Source of the DNA: Paenibacillus sp. CAA11 | GTDB lineage: Bacteria; Bacillota; Bacilli; Paenibacillales; Paenibacillaceae | Reading direction: 5' to 3' | Assembly: GCF_003060825.1 (NCBI RefSeq) | Contig: NZ_CP028922.1 | Location: forward strand, 511,001 to 575,000 | Length of the DNA stretch: 64,000 nt | Shown: positions 51,334-60,494 of the stretch, in pieces | How positions within the stretch are numbered: position 1 is the stretch's first letter | How the letters are laid out: each line of letters begins with the position of its first letter | Notes under the pieces: generated by a model | What the model saw: the letters and a program-made list of their open reading frames with translations, nothing else | Told to the model about the DNA's origin: nothing | The model's database searches: none | Translations under genes and position numbers: made by a program

Positions 51334-52514
51334 TGATGAAATTTTGGACGATTGCCTGGTTCGAACTGCTGAGGCTGATGAGAAACCGGACGGTACTCTT
51401 TATCCAATTTCTGCTTCCGATTGTGATTATATATATTCTTGGGAATGCACTTGCCGGAGACTTCTCCCAGCGGGCAATGGAGCGCCCGGAGACCGTGAAG
51501 GTGATGCTGGTCGGAGAAGAGGGGCAGCCAGAAGCATCCGAATCACCCGGCGGGCTCTCAGCGTTCCTATCTTCGTCTGCTGTCAGTAAGTGGATTCAGA
51601 CGGAGCCGGGTAAAAGCCGCGATGAGGCGGTTCATGCTCTGCGAGAGGAACATGCGGATTATGCCGTAGTTATTCCGGCAGATTTTGAAGAACGTCTGAT
51701 GCAAGGGCAGCCGGTGAGCTGGGAGCTGCTTCAAGGCAGCAGCAGCTCTAAAAATTTGGTGGCAAACCAAATCTTCAGCTCCTATCTTGACCAAGCCAAC
51801 CGGATTCAGGCTAGCCTGAAGGTGCTAGGGTCTAAGGCAGCTTCTCAGCTTATGCAGTCTCAAGGCAATGCTGCGGAGGCTGCTGTATCTGCAGAGCTCA
51901 GCCGGGAAGGTAAGTCTTACACGGCCTTCCAATATTACTCGGCTTCAATGCTCATCATGTTCCTGCTGTATTCAGGACTTAGCGCAAGCATTAGTCTGAG
52001 CAGTGAACGGACGAGTCACACACTGTATAGGCTGGGCTCTATGCCGGTTTCTCCCGGTACCGTGTTCGGAGGTAAAATTCTAGGCAATAGTCTGATGGGT
52101 TTCCTTCAGGCGCTGGTGATTGTAGGCTTCACCAAATGGGTCTATGGCGTAGACTGGGGGATGCAGCCGCTCTTGCTGGCTTTGCTCTGCTTCCTGGTCG
52201 TGCTCTGCTCGATGTTCCTGGCTGTGACTGTATCCTTGTTCGTGCACAAGCCTTCGTCTGCACGGGCTGTCATTCAGACGATCATTGTTGCAATGACTGC
52301 ACTGAGCGGAGGCTTCACGCCGCTCCCTGTAGAGCTTATAAATCGAATCGGTGAATTTACGCCCAGTCATTGGGCGATGCAGGGAATTCTCCGCATGATG
52401 CTCTATGAGAACCAGGGCCAGATTATGTATCATGTGGCTGTGCTTGGCGGAATAGCAGCATTGCTGCTTATCATAGGCATGTCAGCATATCGAAAGGTGG
52501 GGTATCATGAATAG
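51333..52514 (+). CDS. ABC-2 permease (LnrM-like)
   Basis: 393 residues. One N-terminal helix, a ~170-residue extracytoplasmic domain, and five C-terminal helices (YYSASMLIMFLLYSGLSASI; GGFTPLPVELINRIGEFTPSHWA). It forms the membrane channel with the next gene product. The start overlaps the ATPase stop (TAATG), and the end overlaps the next start by eight bases, indicating strict coupling. Confidence 0.9.
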   Translation: MMKFWTIAWFELLRLMRNRTVLFIQFLLPIVIIYILGNALAGDFSQRAMERPETVKVMLVGEEGQPEASESPGGLSAFLSSSAVSKWIQTEPGKSRDEAVHALREEHADYAVVIPADFEERLMQGQPVSWELLQGSSSSKNLVANQIFSSYLDQANRIQASLKVLGSKAASQLMQSQGNAAEAAVSAELSREGKSYTAFQYYSASMLIMFLLYSGLSASISLSSERTSHTLYRLGSMPVSPGTVFGGKILGNSLMGFLQALVIVGFTKWVYGVDWGMQPLLLALLCFLVVLCSMFLAVTVSLFVHKPSSARAVIQTIIVAMTALSGGFTPLPVELINRIGEFTPSHWAMQGILRMMLYENQGQIMYHVAVLGGIAALLLIIGMSAYRKVGYHE

Positions 52515-53658
52515 TCTGACGATTGCAAGGAATATGATCAAGCGGAAGATCGGGACGAGGAAGGGGCTGATGGGCTTCTTGATTCTTCCTTGTCTAGTGG
52601 TCTCGGCAGTCATCTTCCTTATGGGCGGGGATGGAGTGACCCGCAGTACGATTCTGTATGTGAATCATGATAACGATATAGCCGGACAGCACATGGAGCA
52701 TGTCCTGGCAGGCAAGGCTGATTATCAGTTGAAGCAAGTGGATACAGAGGCGGAGCTAAGGGATGAAATTGTGCGTCAGAAGGGGGAAGCGGGCTTCGTT
52801 ATTCCTAAGGGATTTACCAGTAGTCTGCTGAAGGGCGAAACTCCGCAGGTTCCGGTGTACAAAATTAAGGATAGTGAAGCGGATGCTGCACTTAGACTTG
52901 AGATCAACGGTATCGTAAGCGGGATTCAGCAAACCTCACGTTTGCTCTCTGGGGAGCAGACGGACCAGGCTAAGGAGAAGCTGAATGAAGTGCTGCAAGA
53001 GGTGGAGAAGGGGAACGTTCAGGCGGTAAAGACCGACCTGGGAATCCAGCCCAAGCCCGGGCTGTACAGTATCACCGGCTTTACCCTGCTGTTCCTGATG
53101 GGACTCATCAGCAGTACGGTTACACTAATCATTGAAGACCGAACAGAAGGAACAATGGCTAGAATGTTCACGGCACCGGTACGCTCCTGGGAGATCGCCC
53201 TCGGCAATTTCCTTGGCAGCTGCACAGTAGGAATTTTGCAAATTCTCATTATTCTTAGTCTGTCTAGGTACGTTCTAGGCTATGATTATCAGGTTCCGTT
53301 CCTCCCGCACTTCCTGGTTCTGGCGGCCTTTATGCTGGTTGCGATGGGAATCGCCAGCACGGTGGGCGGAATGGTGCGCAGTCCGCAAACCGCAGGAACG
53401 ATAAATACGCTGATCCTGACGCCGACCTGTATGCTTGGCGGCTGCTTCTGGCCGCTGTCCATTATGCCGGACTTCATGCAGCGGATTGCAGATTTTATCC
53501 CGCAGAAGTGGGCGATCGAAGCGGTGGATAAAATGTCCGCTGGAGGCGGCTGGTCCAGCATCGGCTTCCCAATGCTCATTCTGGGATTGATGGCCGTACT
53601 GCTGCTTGCAGTCGGCTCGGTAGTACTGAGACCGAGCTCATCGCGTCCACCTGTGTAA
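52507..53658 (+). CDS. ABC-2 permease (LnrN-like)
   Basis: 383 residues with the same layout as the preceding permease (GFTLLFLMGLISSTVTLIIEDRTEGTM; GGCFWPLSIMPDFMQRIADF). The pair likely forms a heterodimer that removes membrane-inserted antimicrobials. Linearmycin-type polyketides are the known substrate of the B. subtilis homologues; the substrate here is inferred by context only. Confidence 0.88.
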   Translation: MNSLTIARNMIKRKIGTRKGLMGFLILPCLVVSAVIFLMGGDGVTRSTILYVNHDNDIAGQHMEHVLAGKADYQLKQVDTEAELRDEIVRQKGEAGFVIPKGFTSSLLKGETPQVPVYKIKDSEADAALRLEINGIVSGIQQTSRLLSGEQTDQAKEKLNEVLQEVEKGNVQAVKTDLGIQPKPGLYSITGFTLLFLMGLISSTVTLIIEDRTEGTMARMFTAPVRSWEIALGNFLGSCTVGILQILIILSLSRYVLGYDYQVPFLPHFLVLAAFMLVAMGIASTVGGMVRSPQTAGTINTLILTPTCMLGGCFWPLSIMPDFMQRIADFIPQKWAIEAVDKMSAGGGWSSIGFPMLILGLMAVLLLAVGSVVLRPSSSRPPV

Positions 53659-53664
53659 TATATT

Positions 53665-53714
53665 AAAAAGGTGTCCCGGCCGCTGGAACTTCCGGCAGCA
53701 AGGGTCACCTTTTT
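53665..53714 (+). terminator. exporter operon terminator
   Basis: AAAAAGGTG-CCC pairs with GGG-CACCTTTTT, with GC pairing in the loop, just after the last permease stop. Confidence 0.8.
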
Positions 53715-53719
53715 GTCTT

Positions 53720-53754
53720 CTATATAGACTGAACTTTTGGTTTATATTTGAATC
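53720..53754 (+). repeat. palindromic intergenic repeat, partial copy D
   Basis: CTATATAGACTGAACT followed by TTTATATTTGAA matches the left third of the repeat family. The rest is missing or unrecognisable. It begins 6 bp after the exporter terminator. Confidence 0.6.
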
Positions 53755-53891
53755 GGTCATGGTGATATGATAAAAACTTTTTGTAAAAAGACGTTATGAA
53801 CAACATCGCTCTTCATCGTTTGCCTAAAGGCTCACGAATTGTATGTTCAACAGACTTGCTTTTCTTCTATAGTTGGCATTCAAATCACGTC
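53755..53891. other. AT-rich spacer between repeat copies
   Basis: 137 bp with no gene, hairpin or promoter that I can support. Confidence 0.4.
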
Positions 53892-53990
53892 CTATATAGG
53901 ATGAACTAAAGTTGCGCTTTGAACTTTCTATTATAACGTGCCTAATACGGCACTATTACGTTCATTTCTTAGTTCGTTCAATATATATGG
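53892..53990 (+). repeat. palindromic intergenic repeat, copy B
   Basis: About 99 bp starting CTATATAGGATGAACT and ending GTTCAATATATATGG. The centre GTGCC-TAATACG-GCAC is a perfect small hairpin, inside the larger imperfect palindrome. It matches copies A and C in order and spacing. Confidence 0.85.
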
Positions 53991-54050
53991 TATTGTTCTT
54001 TTTTTATTATCCTTTTTTAGGGAACGCTGGTTAATTTAATTCATAGCTGC

Positions 54051-54551
54051 TTAAGAACGAGTTTCGGCATTGGTGCCGACAACCAGGTGGTATTCCTTAA
54101 GCATATACAGGCGCCAGCGAAGAATCATGCCGAACGCCAGCAGGAAGAAGAGTCCTCCTGTCTGGGGGATGCTGACATATTTCTGAATGAACTCATGAAG
54201 AATGAGCCGAATCGCGAGCAGGCCTAGCAGGATGAATGCAAAGCCTTGGGAACGCTGAACAAATACCTGTTCCCCCGAAATCTCGAATTTGGTGCTGCGA
54301 ATAAGCGGGTAAGAGAAGATCAGCCAGCCCACCGCAAAGGCGATGATTCCCCACCAGAACGGGAAGTGAGTTGGAGGATAGACAAACATCAGAAGCCCAG
54401 TGGACATGCCGACCGGAGGCATTATTATTTTCTTGACGGTAACCGGACGATGACTTGCTTTGAGGCGAACAAAGATAACCAGCAAAGCTAACACTACGGT
54501 TCCGAGGGTAGCGAATATTTGCAAATAAGAAGGGTTAATAAATGACGGCAT
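54051..54551 (-). CDS. ccdC: CcdC-family membrane protein (DUF1453)
   Basis: 166 residues with five membrane helices and the family motif RLKASHRPVTVKKIIMPP. CcdC homologues sit with cytochrome-c maturation genes in Bacillus, but their exact role is unclear. Here the gene stands alone. AAAGGGCG precedes ATG 54551. Confidence 0.8.
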   Translation of the reverse strand: MPSFINPSYLQIFATLGTVVLALLVIFVRLKASHRPVTVKKIIMPPVGMSTGLLMFVYPPTHFPFWWGIIAFAVGWLIFSYPLIRSTKFEISGEQVFVQRSQGFAFILLGLLAIRLILHEFIQKYVSIPQTGGLFFLLAFGMILRWRLYMLKEYHLVVGTNAETRS

Positions 54552-54738
54552 AAGGTACGCCCTTTCTCTTATGGATTAAGATGCCCATATTATAGCACAT
54601 TGAATAGCGCGCAATTAAATAAGTCATAGATCCGCCTTATATTTAGAAAAATTAGACGCTGTTGTTTCAATGATTACCATTGCCTTTATAAAATAGATGT
54701 ATGGAAGATTATGAGGATACCCGAAGGGGGATTAACTG

Positions 54739-55788
54739 ATGGTGAATCGGCAGACAGAGGGCGAACAGTTATTTTACATAGGATCTTATACTGAAGCGGA
54801 TGCACCGGGGATACACCTGGCATCCGTCAAGATTGACAGCGGTGAAATGACCATACTGCATAGCCTGAGCGGGCTAGATAACCCTTCATTCTTAACAGTT
54901 CATCCAGCGCTCCCGGTGCTTTATGCCGTAACAGAGACGGACGAAGGGGAAGCCGTCAGCTTCCGGATCGAGCTGGACGGCACACTCAAGGAGAGCAGCC
55001 GGGAACAGACGGGCGGGGCGCATCCCTGTCATGCTGCACTGGCTGGAGAGAAGCTGTTGGTGACGGTGAACTACTCCGGTGGTCAGATCAACAGCTTCCA
55101 GCTGGAACAGGACGGTGCAATCGCGAGGACGGCGTCTAGGGTTCAGCATTTAGGGAAAGGGCTGCGCGAAGACCGACAGGAGCAAGCACACCCGCATTCA
55201 GCTATTCCTGACCAGGCGGGGAACTTCGTGTACGTATCGGATTTAGGCCTGGACCGGATTGTCGTCTACCGGTTGCAGGAAGGGCGGCTGGTTACTCATC
55301 AGGAGGTAGAGCTGCCACCGGGGGCCGGCCCGCGTCACTTTGTCATTCATCCCTCCAAGCCTTGGGCTTATGGCGTCAATGAGCTGAACAACACCGTAAC
55401 AGCGTATGCTTACCATGAGCGGGAAGGAAACTTGAGCATCCTTCAGCATATTTCTACGCTGCCGGAGAATTGGATGGCTGAGAACACTGCAGGCGATATT
55501 CATATTTCGTCTTGTGGACGTTTTCTTTATGCTTCCAACCGGGGCGCTGACACGATTGTCCGGTACTTGATCGACCCGGAGAGAGGACAGCTTTCCGAAC
55601 CGCAGTGGACGGATACTGGCGGGAAGATCCCTCGTAATTTCATGATCCTGGAGGGACAGCTGCTGGTTGCCAGCCAGAATTCGGACGAGATCGCTGCGTT
55701 CCTGATCGACCAGACCGGCGGAACGCTGCGGGATACCGGACACCGGCTAAAGGTGTCTAAGCCTGTTTGTCTTGTGCCTTACAAATAA
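54739..55788 (+). CDS. pgl: 6-phosphogluconolactonase, seven-bladed propeller type
   Basis: 349-residue lactonase (YkgB/Pgl family), cytosolic. Conserved blade motifs are FYIGSYTEADAPGIH, AHPHSAIPDQAGNFVYVSDLG, GPRHFVIHPSKPWAYGVNEL and ASNRGADTIVRY. It hydrolyses 6-phosphogluconolactone in the oxidative pentose phosphate pathway. AAGGGGG precedes ATG 54739. Confidence 0.88.
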   Translation: MVNRQTEGEQLFYIGSYTEADAPGIHLASVKIDSGEMTILHSLSGLDNPSFLTVHPALPVLYAVTETDEGEAVSFRIELDGTLKESSREQTGGAHPCHAALAGEKLLVTVNYSGGQINSFQLEQDGAIARTASRVQHLGKGLREDRQEQAHPHSAIPDQAGNFVYVSDLGLDRIVVYRLQEGRLVTHQEVELPPGAGPRHFVIHPSKPWAYGVNELNNTVTAYAYHEREGNLSILQHISTLPENWMAENTAGDIHISSCGRFLYASNRGADTIVRYLIDPERGQLSEPQWTDTGGKIPRNFMILEGQLLVASQNSDEIAAFLIDQTGGTLRDTGHRLKVSKPVCLVPYK

Positions 55789-55824
55789 AGGATGATCTAA
55801 AAAAGCCTAGAGGCTAGAATAAAG

Positions 55825-55886
55825 TACACCCCTAGACATAGGAAGCCCCCTGTGGTTATTCTGATCCAATCTAGGGGTATATTTTT
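55825..55886 (+). terminator. terminator after the lactonase gene
   Basis: TACACCCCTAGA (55825-55836) pairs with TCTAGGGGTATA (55870-55881) around a 33-nt loop, followed by TTTTT. The stem superficially resembles the CsoR operator half-sites but is a split hairpin. Confidence 0.65.
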
Positions 55887-56065
55887 GCTCACAAGAAAAT
55901 TGACATTTTATACTAGAAAACTTAAAATAATTCAAAAACTTCTAGGCGAAAAGCATTCATATTTGTTTATGATTCAACAAAAGCGAGAGACGGCGCATAA
56001 GATGATCGGCGGGGAGAATGAAAATTTCGGCGTAACAGTTCTTCATCCTTGAAGGAGGGGCTCCC

Positions 56066-57109
56066 GTGAAGAAATATAAACAAGGAATTCTTGCAGGTGT
56101 GGCTATAACGCTGGCCATGACGATGGCGGCTTGCAGTGCAGAAGATGGAGGAGCAGCCGCCAAGGGGAGGAGGGGAGAGACTAGTCTGCTAAACGTCTCT
56201 TATGACACTACCAGGGAGCTTTATGAGGAATATAATAGAGTCTTTGCGGTGTATTGGGAGAAGAAGACGGGACAGAAAGTCTCGATCACCCAGTCTCACG
56301 GAGGCTCGGGCAAGCAGAGCCGGAGTGTTGCGGATGGGCAGGAGGCGGATGTGGTGAGCCTTGCTCTTGATTATGATATTGATGCTCTGGCGAAACGAGG
56401 CCTCCTGCGTCCGGATTGGAGAGTGGGACATAAGCTGAATCGTCCCCCTTATACCTCTGTGATCGTGTTCCTGGTGCATAAGGGCAATCCGCTGGGCATC
56501 CGGGATTGGGGTGATCTGATCCCGACCGGAGCTAAGGTGATTACGCCCAACCCCCAGACGTCCGGAGGTGCGAGATGGAATTATATAGCGGCTTGGAGCT
56601 ATGCTATGCACCATCATCAGAATGACCCAGTTAAAGCCAGAGCTTTCATGAAGAAGTTGTACCGCCAAGTGCCTGTGCTGGATACAGGTGCCCGTGGAGC
56701 TACGACAACCTTTGCGGAGCGAGGCATCGGAGATGTGCTGATCACCTGGGAGAGCGAAGCGCTGCTGTCTATCCAGGGAAAGGGCCGAGATAAATTTGAA
56801 ATCGTATATCCATCCGAGAGCATTTCGGCAGAGCCGGCTGTGGCGGTAGTGGATGACATCGTGGACCGCAAGGGAACTCGGGAGGTGGCTGAAGCCTATC
56901 TGGACTATCTCTATTCGGAGGAGGGGCAGACGGCTATAGCCAAGCATTTTTTCAGACCGACGCTGGACAGCGTCAAAGAGCAGTATAAGAGCCAGTTCAG
57001 AGGGCTTAAACTTTATACGGTCGGTGATTATGGAGGCTGGGCCACGGTTGAAGATGAGCACTTTAGTGATGGAGGCGTGTTTGACCAGATTTATACTCCT
57101 GTAAATTAG
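56066..57109 (+). CDS. sulfate-binding ABC transporter lipoprotein (Sbp/CysP type)
   Basis: 347 residues. The lipobox MTMAAC-S (Cys23) is followed by a sulfate/thiosulfate-binding fold with family motifs VSYDTTRELYEEYN, SHGGSGKQSRSV, PNPQTSGGARWNY and LITWESEA. The start is GTG 56066 behind GAAGGAGGGG. No CysT, CysW or CysA gene is nearby, so it is an orphan binding protein that must use a transporter encoded elsewhere. Confidence 0.9.
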   Translation: MKKYKQGILAGVAITLAMTMAACSAEDGGAAAKGRRGETSLLNVSYDTTRELYEEYNRVFAVYWEKKTGQKVSITQSHGGSGKQSRSVADGQEADVVSLALDYDIDALAKRGLLRPDWRVGHKLNRPPYTSVIVFLVHKGNPLGIRDWGDLIPTGAKVITPNPQTSGGARWNYIAAWSYAMHHHQNDPVKARAFMKKLYRQVPVLDTGARGATTTFAERGIGDVLITWESEALLSIQGKGRDKFEIVYPSESISAEPAVAVVDDIVDRKGTREVAEAYLDYLYSEEGQTAIAKHFFRPTLDSVKEQYKSQFRGLKLYTVGDYGGWATVEDEHFSDGGVFDQIYTPVN

Positions 57110-57174
57110 AGTGCAGCTTTATTCATATATTCAAAGGGATAGAGTTCCTCATGATGAGGATCTAGTTAACAATT

Positions 57175-57236
57175 AAGCCCCGATTCGGGCGCATGAGTAT
57201 GTATTCATGCGAATTCCCGAGGTCGGGGCTTATTGT
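57175..57236. terminator. bidirectional terminator with nested hairpin
   Basis: AAGCCCCGA pairs with TCGGGGCTT, then CGGG/CCCG, then an apical GCATGA/TCATGC hairpin. It lies between convergent genes, with A/T-rich flanks. Confidence 0.85.
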
Positions 57237-57264
57237 TCTTGTTAGAGCCGTGCTTACGCGTTTC

Positions 57265-58173
57265 TTAAGAGTCCGCTCCAGATTCACGCCGGCTCTCGTT
57301 CGTGGAAGTGGCGGGCTCGTCCTCAAGCAGGTCATAGTGACCGGGAAATGGACGGGCCTTTCTGGGCTTCCCATCGGTCCAGCGGAAGCCCAGAGCATAC
57401 AGCAGCAGCTGGACCGTGAGCACATAAGGCGCTGCTTCCAGGCCGATTCCGTGCAGCAGGAAGAGCAGCGCAATAACCAGTGCCAGCATTCGAGCAAGCA
57501 GGCTGCCGGCGGCGGAGCGGCGGCTGACGAGCAGGGCGGAGCCCAGCAGCAGCAGCGAGAATACGCCGGACAAGAACCTGGACGCGAGGCATGCGAGCGT
57601 CCAGACCTCTGCGCTGCCGTAAGGCCGCGGCAGCGTATCCAGCGCCTGCGCCAGCCAGGCGCACAGCGCCAAGGCCGCTGCCAGCATGGCTGCAGGCAGC
57701 GCCGGGCGAAGCTGGAGCCACAGCGTGTGGCCCCAGCCGGGCCGCTCGCGCCTAGCGACCAGCTTGTCGCGCTCGTCCAGCAGCCGCTCGGATTCGCGGC
57801 TGAGGGTGCGCGCCAGCCGTGCAAGGCGCGCCGGGTCCGGATCGTCCAGGTAGACGGTGATCTGCCCGCGCAGATCCGTCCCCAGTGCCGCAGCAATCCG
57901 CAGCGCCTCCAGGCGCTCTGTTAGGACAGCCTCTGCCCGGTCAGGCTGCTCCTGAGGCTCATGGGGCTCATGGGCTGCCCGAAGCTGCGCGGAGACCAGC
58001 GCTAAGCGTTCCAAGCTGTCATCCAGCAGGCTCATCCGCTGCAGCTCTGCCTGCAAGAAGATGCGGCGGGCGGTGATATAGAGCCAGAGAAACAAGATGA
58101 CAGCAAGCGCTGCTAAGCCTGCCCGTACGGGATGAGCTTCAATCCATACCAGCCAATCGGATGGGGACACCAA
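57265..58173 (-). CDS. GC-rich membrane protein of unknown function
   Basis: 302 residues, start TTG 58173 (or GTG 58170) behind GAGGAG. One N-terminal helix (~16-35) is followed by a ~115-residue cytoplasmic charged helical region rich in Arg, Leu and Glu, about four helices (~155-265), and a polar tail. I recognise no family motif. Base composition is markedly more GC-rich than the neighbours. It is encoded alone, so context gives no function. Confidence 0.65.
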   Translation of the reverse strand: MVSPSDWLVWIEAHPVRAGLAALAVILFLWLYITARRIFLQAELQRMSLLDDSLERLALVSAQLRAAHEPHEPQEQPDRAEAVLTERLEALRIAAALGTDLRGQITVYLDDPDPARLARLARTLSRESERLLDERDKLVARRERPGWGHTLWLQLRPALPAAMLAAALALCAWLAQALDTLPRPYGSAEVWTLACLASRFLSGVFSLLLLGSALLVSRRSAAGSLLARMLALVIALLFLLHGIGLEAAPYVLTVQLLLYALGFRWTDGKPRKARPFPGHYDLLEDEPATSTNESRRESGADS

Positions 58174-58308
58174 GGTTCACTCCTCTTATCTTCATAATTC
58201 TTCCTCCACTATTGCATAAAGAGGAGGACAAATTCAAGGCCAGTGGGCCTTGAATTGGGTATATAGATAGCAACAGCTTGGTAAGAGACGAAGAAGGAGG
58301 CAGTTAAT

Positions 58309-59022
58309 ATGAGTCTTGGAGAAATTACGTTAAAGCTGGTGATTGGCTTTCTAGGCTTATGGGTTATGACACGTCTGCTCGGCAAGAAGGAGATCTCTCA
58401 GCTGACCCCGTTCGACTTTATTTCTTCCCTGATGCTCAGTGAACTTCTGGGAAACACCGTATACCAGAAGGATGTCTCCATCCTTGAGCTGTTGTTCGCC
58501 CTTGCACTATGGGCCGTACTTTCCTTTTTGTTCGAGAAGCTTACGCAGGTTGTGAAGCGGCCTAGGGGACTGCTTAACGGCAAACCCTCTATTATTATCC
58601 GCCATGGGCAGGTGGACATGAAGGAGCTCCGGCGCAATGGATTGGAATTTGACCAGTTGCGTATGCTCCTTCGGAAGCAAAGTATCTTTTATATGAAGGA
58701 AGTGGCCTATGCGATCTTTGAAGCGGATGGAACGCTCAGTGTGATGAAGAAGTCTGCTAAGGAGTCCGTGAAGCGGGAAGACTTCAATTTGCCGGATCAG
58801 GAGGTTCATCTGTCCTATGGTCTGGTGGAGGATGGGGTGATTCTTCGTCATAATCTGGAGCTGATCGGCAAAGATGAAGCCTGGCTGAGAGGGGAGCTAG
58901 AGAAGCAGGAGCGCTCCTTGGAACGGGTCGCGTTTGCGGAATGGAAGCTGGATGAAGGTTTGTTCGTGCTGGATCACAAAGACGGTTCGTTTGATCGCCC
59001 AGGCTCGGATATGGATGACTGA
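58309..59022 (+). CDS. DUF421 (YetF-type) membrane protein
   Basis: 237 residues. Three N-terminal helices carry GLWVMTRLLGKKEISQLTPF, followed by the DUF421 soluble domain (GKPSIIIRHGQVDMKELRRN and LLRKQSIFYMKEVAYAIFE). The family is common in spore-formers, and some YetF homologues are found in spore membranes. GAAGGAGG precedes ATG 58309. Confidence 0.9.
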   Translation: MSLGEITLKLVIGFLGLWVMTRLLGKKEISQLTPFDFISSLMLSELLGNTVYQKDVSILELLFALALWAVLSFLFEKLTQVVKRPRGLLNGKPSIIIRHGQVDMKELRRNGLEFDQLRMLLRKQSIFYMKEVAYAIFEADGTLSVMKKSAKESVKREDFNLPDQEVHLSYGLVEDGVILRHNLELIGKDEAWLRGELEKQERSLERVAFAEWKLDEGLFVLDHKDGSFDRPGSDMDD

Positions 59023-59270
59023 GTGAAAAAAGAATGGGTATATTAACCGACAAAATGAAACTGAATTATAATCATTTTGCTTAAAACGAAAGTTAATATT
59101 CACTTTTTTATTCGCAGTGATATAATGAGTTGATGCAGTTCCATATTGGCTGAAAAAGGAGGGCACATAAACCACCAGCAGGAACGAATAATAACTGGAT
59201 ATCGGCTCATCTTCTATAGAAGGGAAGCTGATAGTGGGCGCTGCAAGCCGCCCTACGAAGCATAAAGGGG

Positions 59271-60113
59271 ATGCCGTTGTTGACGACAACTGTAATTGAG
59301 ATTTTTCTTATTGCTATTTTGGCAGGAGTTATGGGATCCATTCTAGGCCTTGGTGGCGGAATTATTGTGACCCCAGCTCTGACTATGCTGTTCGGCATTG
59401 ATATTAATCATGCGATTGGAGCGAGCATTATTTCGGTCATTGCTACTTCTAGCGGCTCTGCCGTAGCCTATCTTCGGGATCGGATCACAAATGTTCGGGT
59501 GGGGATGTTCCTGGAGGTAGCCACCACGGTGGGGGCCATTACAGGTGCCTTAATCGGCACCTTAATTGCACCGCAGCTGCTGTATATCATCTTTGCGCTG
59601 CTGCTGCTGTATTCAGCGTATGCGATGATTAAGAAGGCTAGCCAGGAGACGCCGCAGAATGTGCCGCTGCATCCTCTTGCAGCGAAGTTCAAGCTGCAGG
59701 GAGAGTACTACGATAAGGCGCTTAATCAGACCGTAGCCTATAATGTAGACCGGGTGCCGCAAGGGTTTGGGGTAATGTATGGCGCAGGTGTAATTTCGGG
59801 GCTGCTGGGAATCGGAAGCGGAAGCTTCAAGGTGATGGCGCTCGATGTGTTTATGAAGATGCCGCTCAAAGTATCCTCGGCTACCAGCAACTTCATGATG
59901 GGTGTCACGGCGGCAGCCAGCGCAGGCATTTATTTGCTGCGGGGAGACATTAATCCTGTAATCTCCGCGCCGGTTGCGCTGGGCGTACTGATCGGAGCCA
60001 CAGTCGGATCGCGGGTTATGCAGCGAATGAAGAGCAAGACGATTCGCAAGCTGTTCATCCCGGTCATGATCTACGTTGCGTTGCAGATGATGTATGAAGG
60101 CTGGAGGGGTTAA
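59271..60113 (+). CDS. TauE/SafE-family sulfite or organic-anion exporter
   Basis: 280 residues, seven or eight membrane helices, with family motifs GSILGLGGGIIVTPAL and GLLGIGSGSFKVMALDVFM. ATG 59271 abuts AAAGGGG; TTG 59277 has better spacing and may be the true start. It is followed three bases later by a DUF1634 gene, forming a common two-gene unit. The substrate is not determined. Confidence 0.88.
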   Translation: MPLLTTTVIEIFLIAILAGVMGSILGLGGGIIVTPALTMLFGIDINHAIGASIISVIATSSGSAVAYLRDRITNVRVGMFLEVATTVGAITGALIGTLIAPQLLYIIFALLLLYSAYAMIKKASQETPQNVPLHPLAAKFKLQGEYYDKALNQTVAYNVDRVPQGFGVMYGAGVISGLLGIGSGSFKVMALDVFMKMPLKVSSATSNFMMGVTAAASAGIYLLRGDINPVISAPVALGVLIGATVGSRVMQRMKSKTIRKLFIPVMIYVALQMMYEGWRG

Positions 60114-60116
60114 GAC

Positions 60117-60494
60117 ATGAATCAGGTTCAAGGCAAGGAAAACAGCCGCATTGAATCAGTAGAGATCGCGATCTCCAAGCTGCTGCGTATTGGTGTAGTG
60201 CTGGCGGCGCTGGTGATTTTTGCTGGCTTGGTTCAACTGCTGATAACAGGAGACAGCGGATACCCGGAGGATACTTATCCGACTGGGTTCGGCGCAATTT
60301 GGAGCGGCCTGCTCGAATGGAAGTCTGTGGCCGTCATTGAGACAGGGCTGCTGCTGCTTATCCTGACACCGATTTTTCGCGTTGTTGTGTCCTTAGTGAC
60401 CTTTTTACAGGAAAAGGACTATAAATTTGTTGCGATATCATCCATTGTACTCGTGATTCTTATCATCAGCTTTGTGATCGGCAAGGCGGGCTAA
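60117..60494 (+). CDS. DUF1634 membrane protein
   Basis: 125 residues, three membrane helices, with SKLLRIGVVLAALVIFAG and GLLLLILTPIFRVVVSLV typical of DUF1634. These proteins are usually encoded next to TauE/SafE transporters, as here, which suggests an accessory subunit. The 3-bp gap indicates translational coupling. Confidence 0.88.
   Translation: MNQVQGKENSRIESVEIAISKLLRIGVVLAALVIFAGLVQLLITGDSGYPEDTYPTGFGAIWSGLLEWKSVAVIETGLLLLILTPIFRVVVSLVTFLQEKDYKFVAISSIVLVILIISFVIGKAG

Noticed and set aside
55825..55881. Third CsoR operator
   Set aside because: The TACACCCCTAGA and TCTAGGGGTATA arms are separated by 33 nt and followed by T residues, which fits a terminator rather than a compact operator.
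57193..57924. Gln/Arg-rich frame on the plus strand inside the GC-rich membrane-protein gene
   Set aside because: The minus-strand frame has clear membrane helices and a ribosome site. The plus-strand frame has low-complexity composition.
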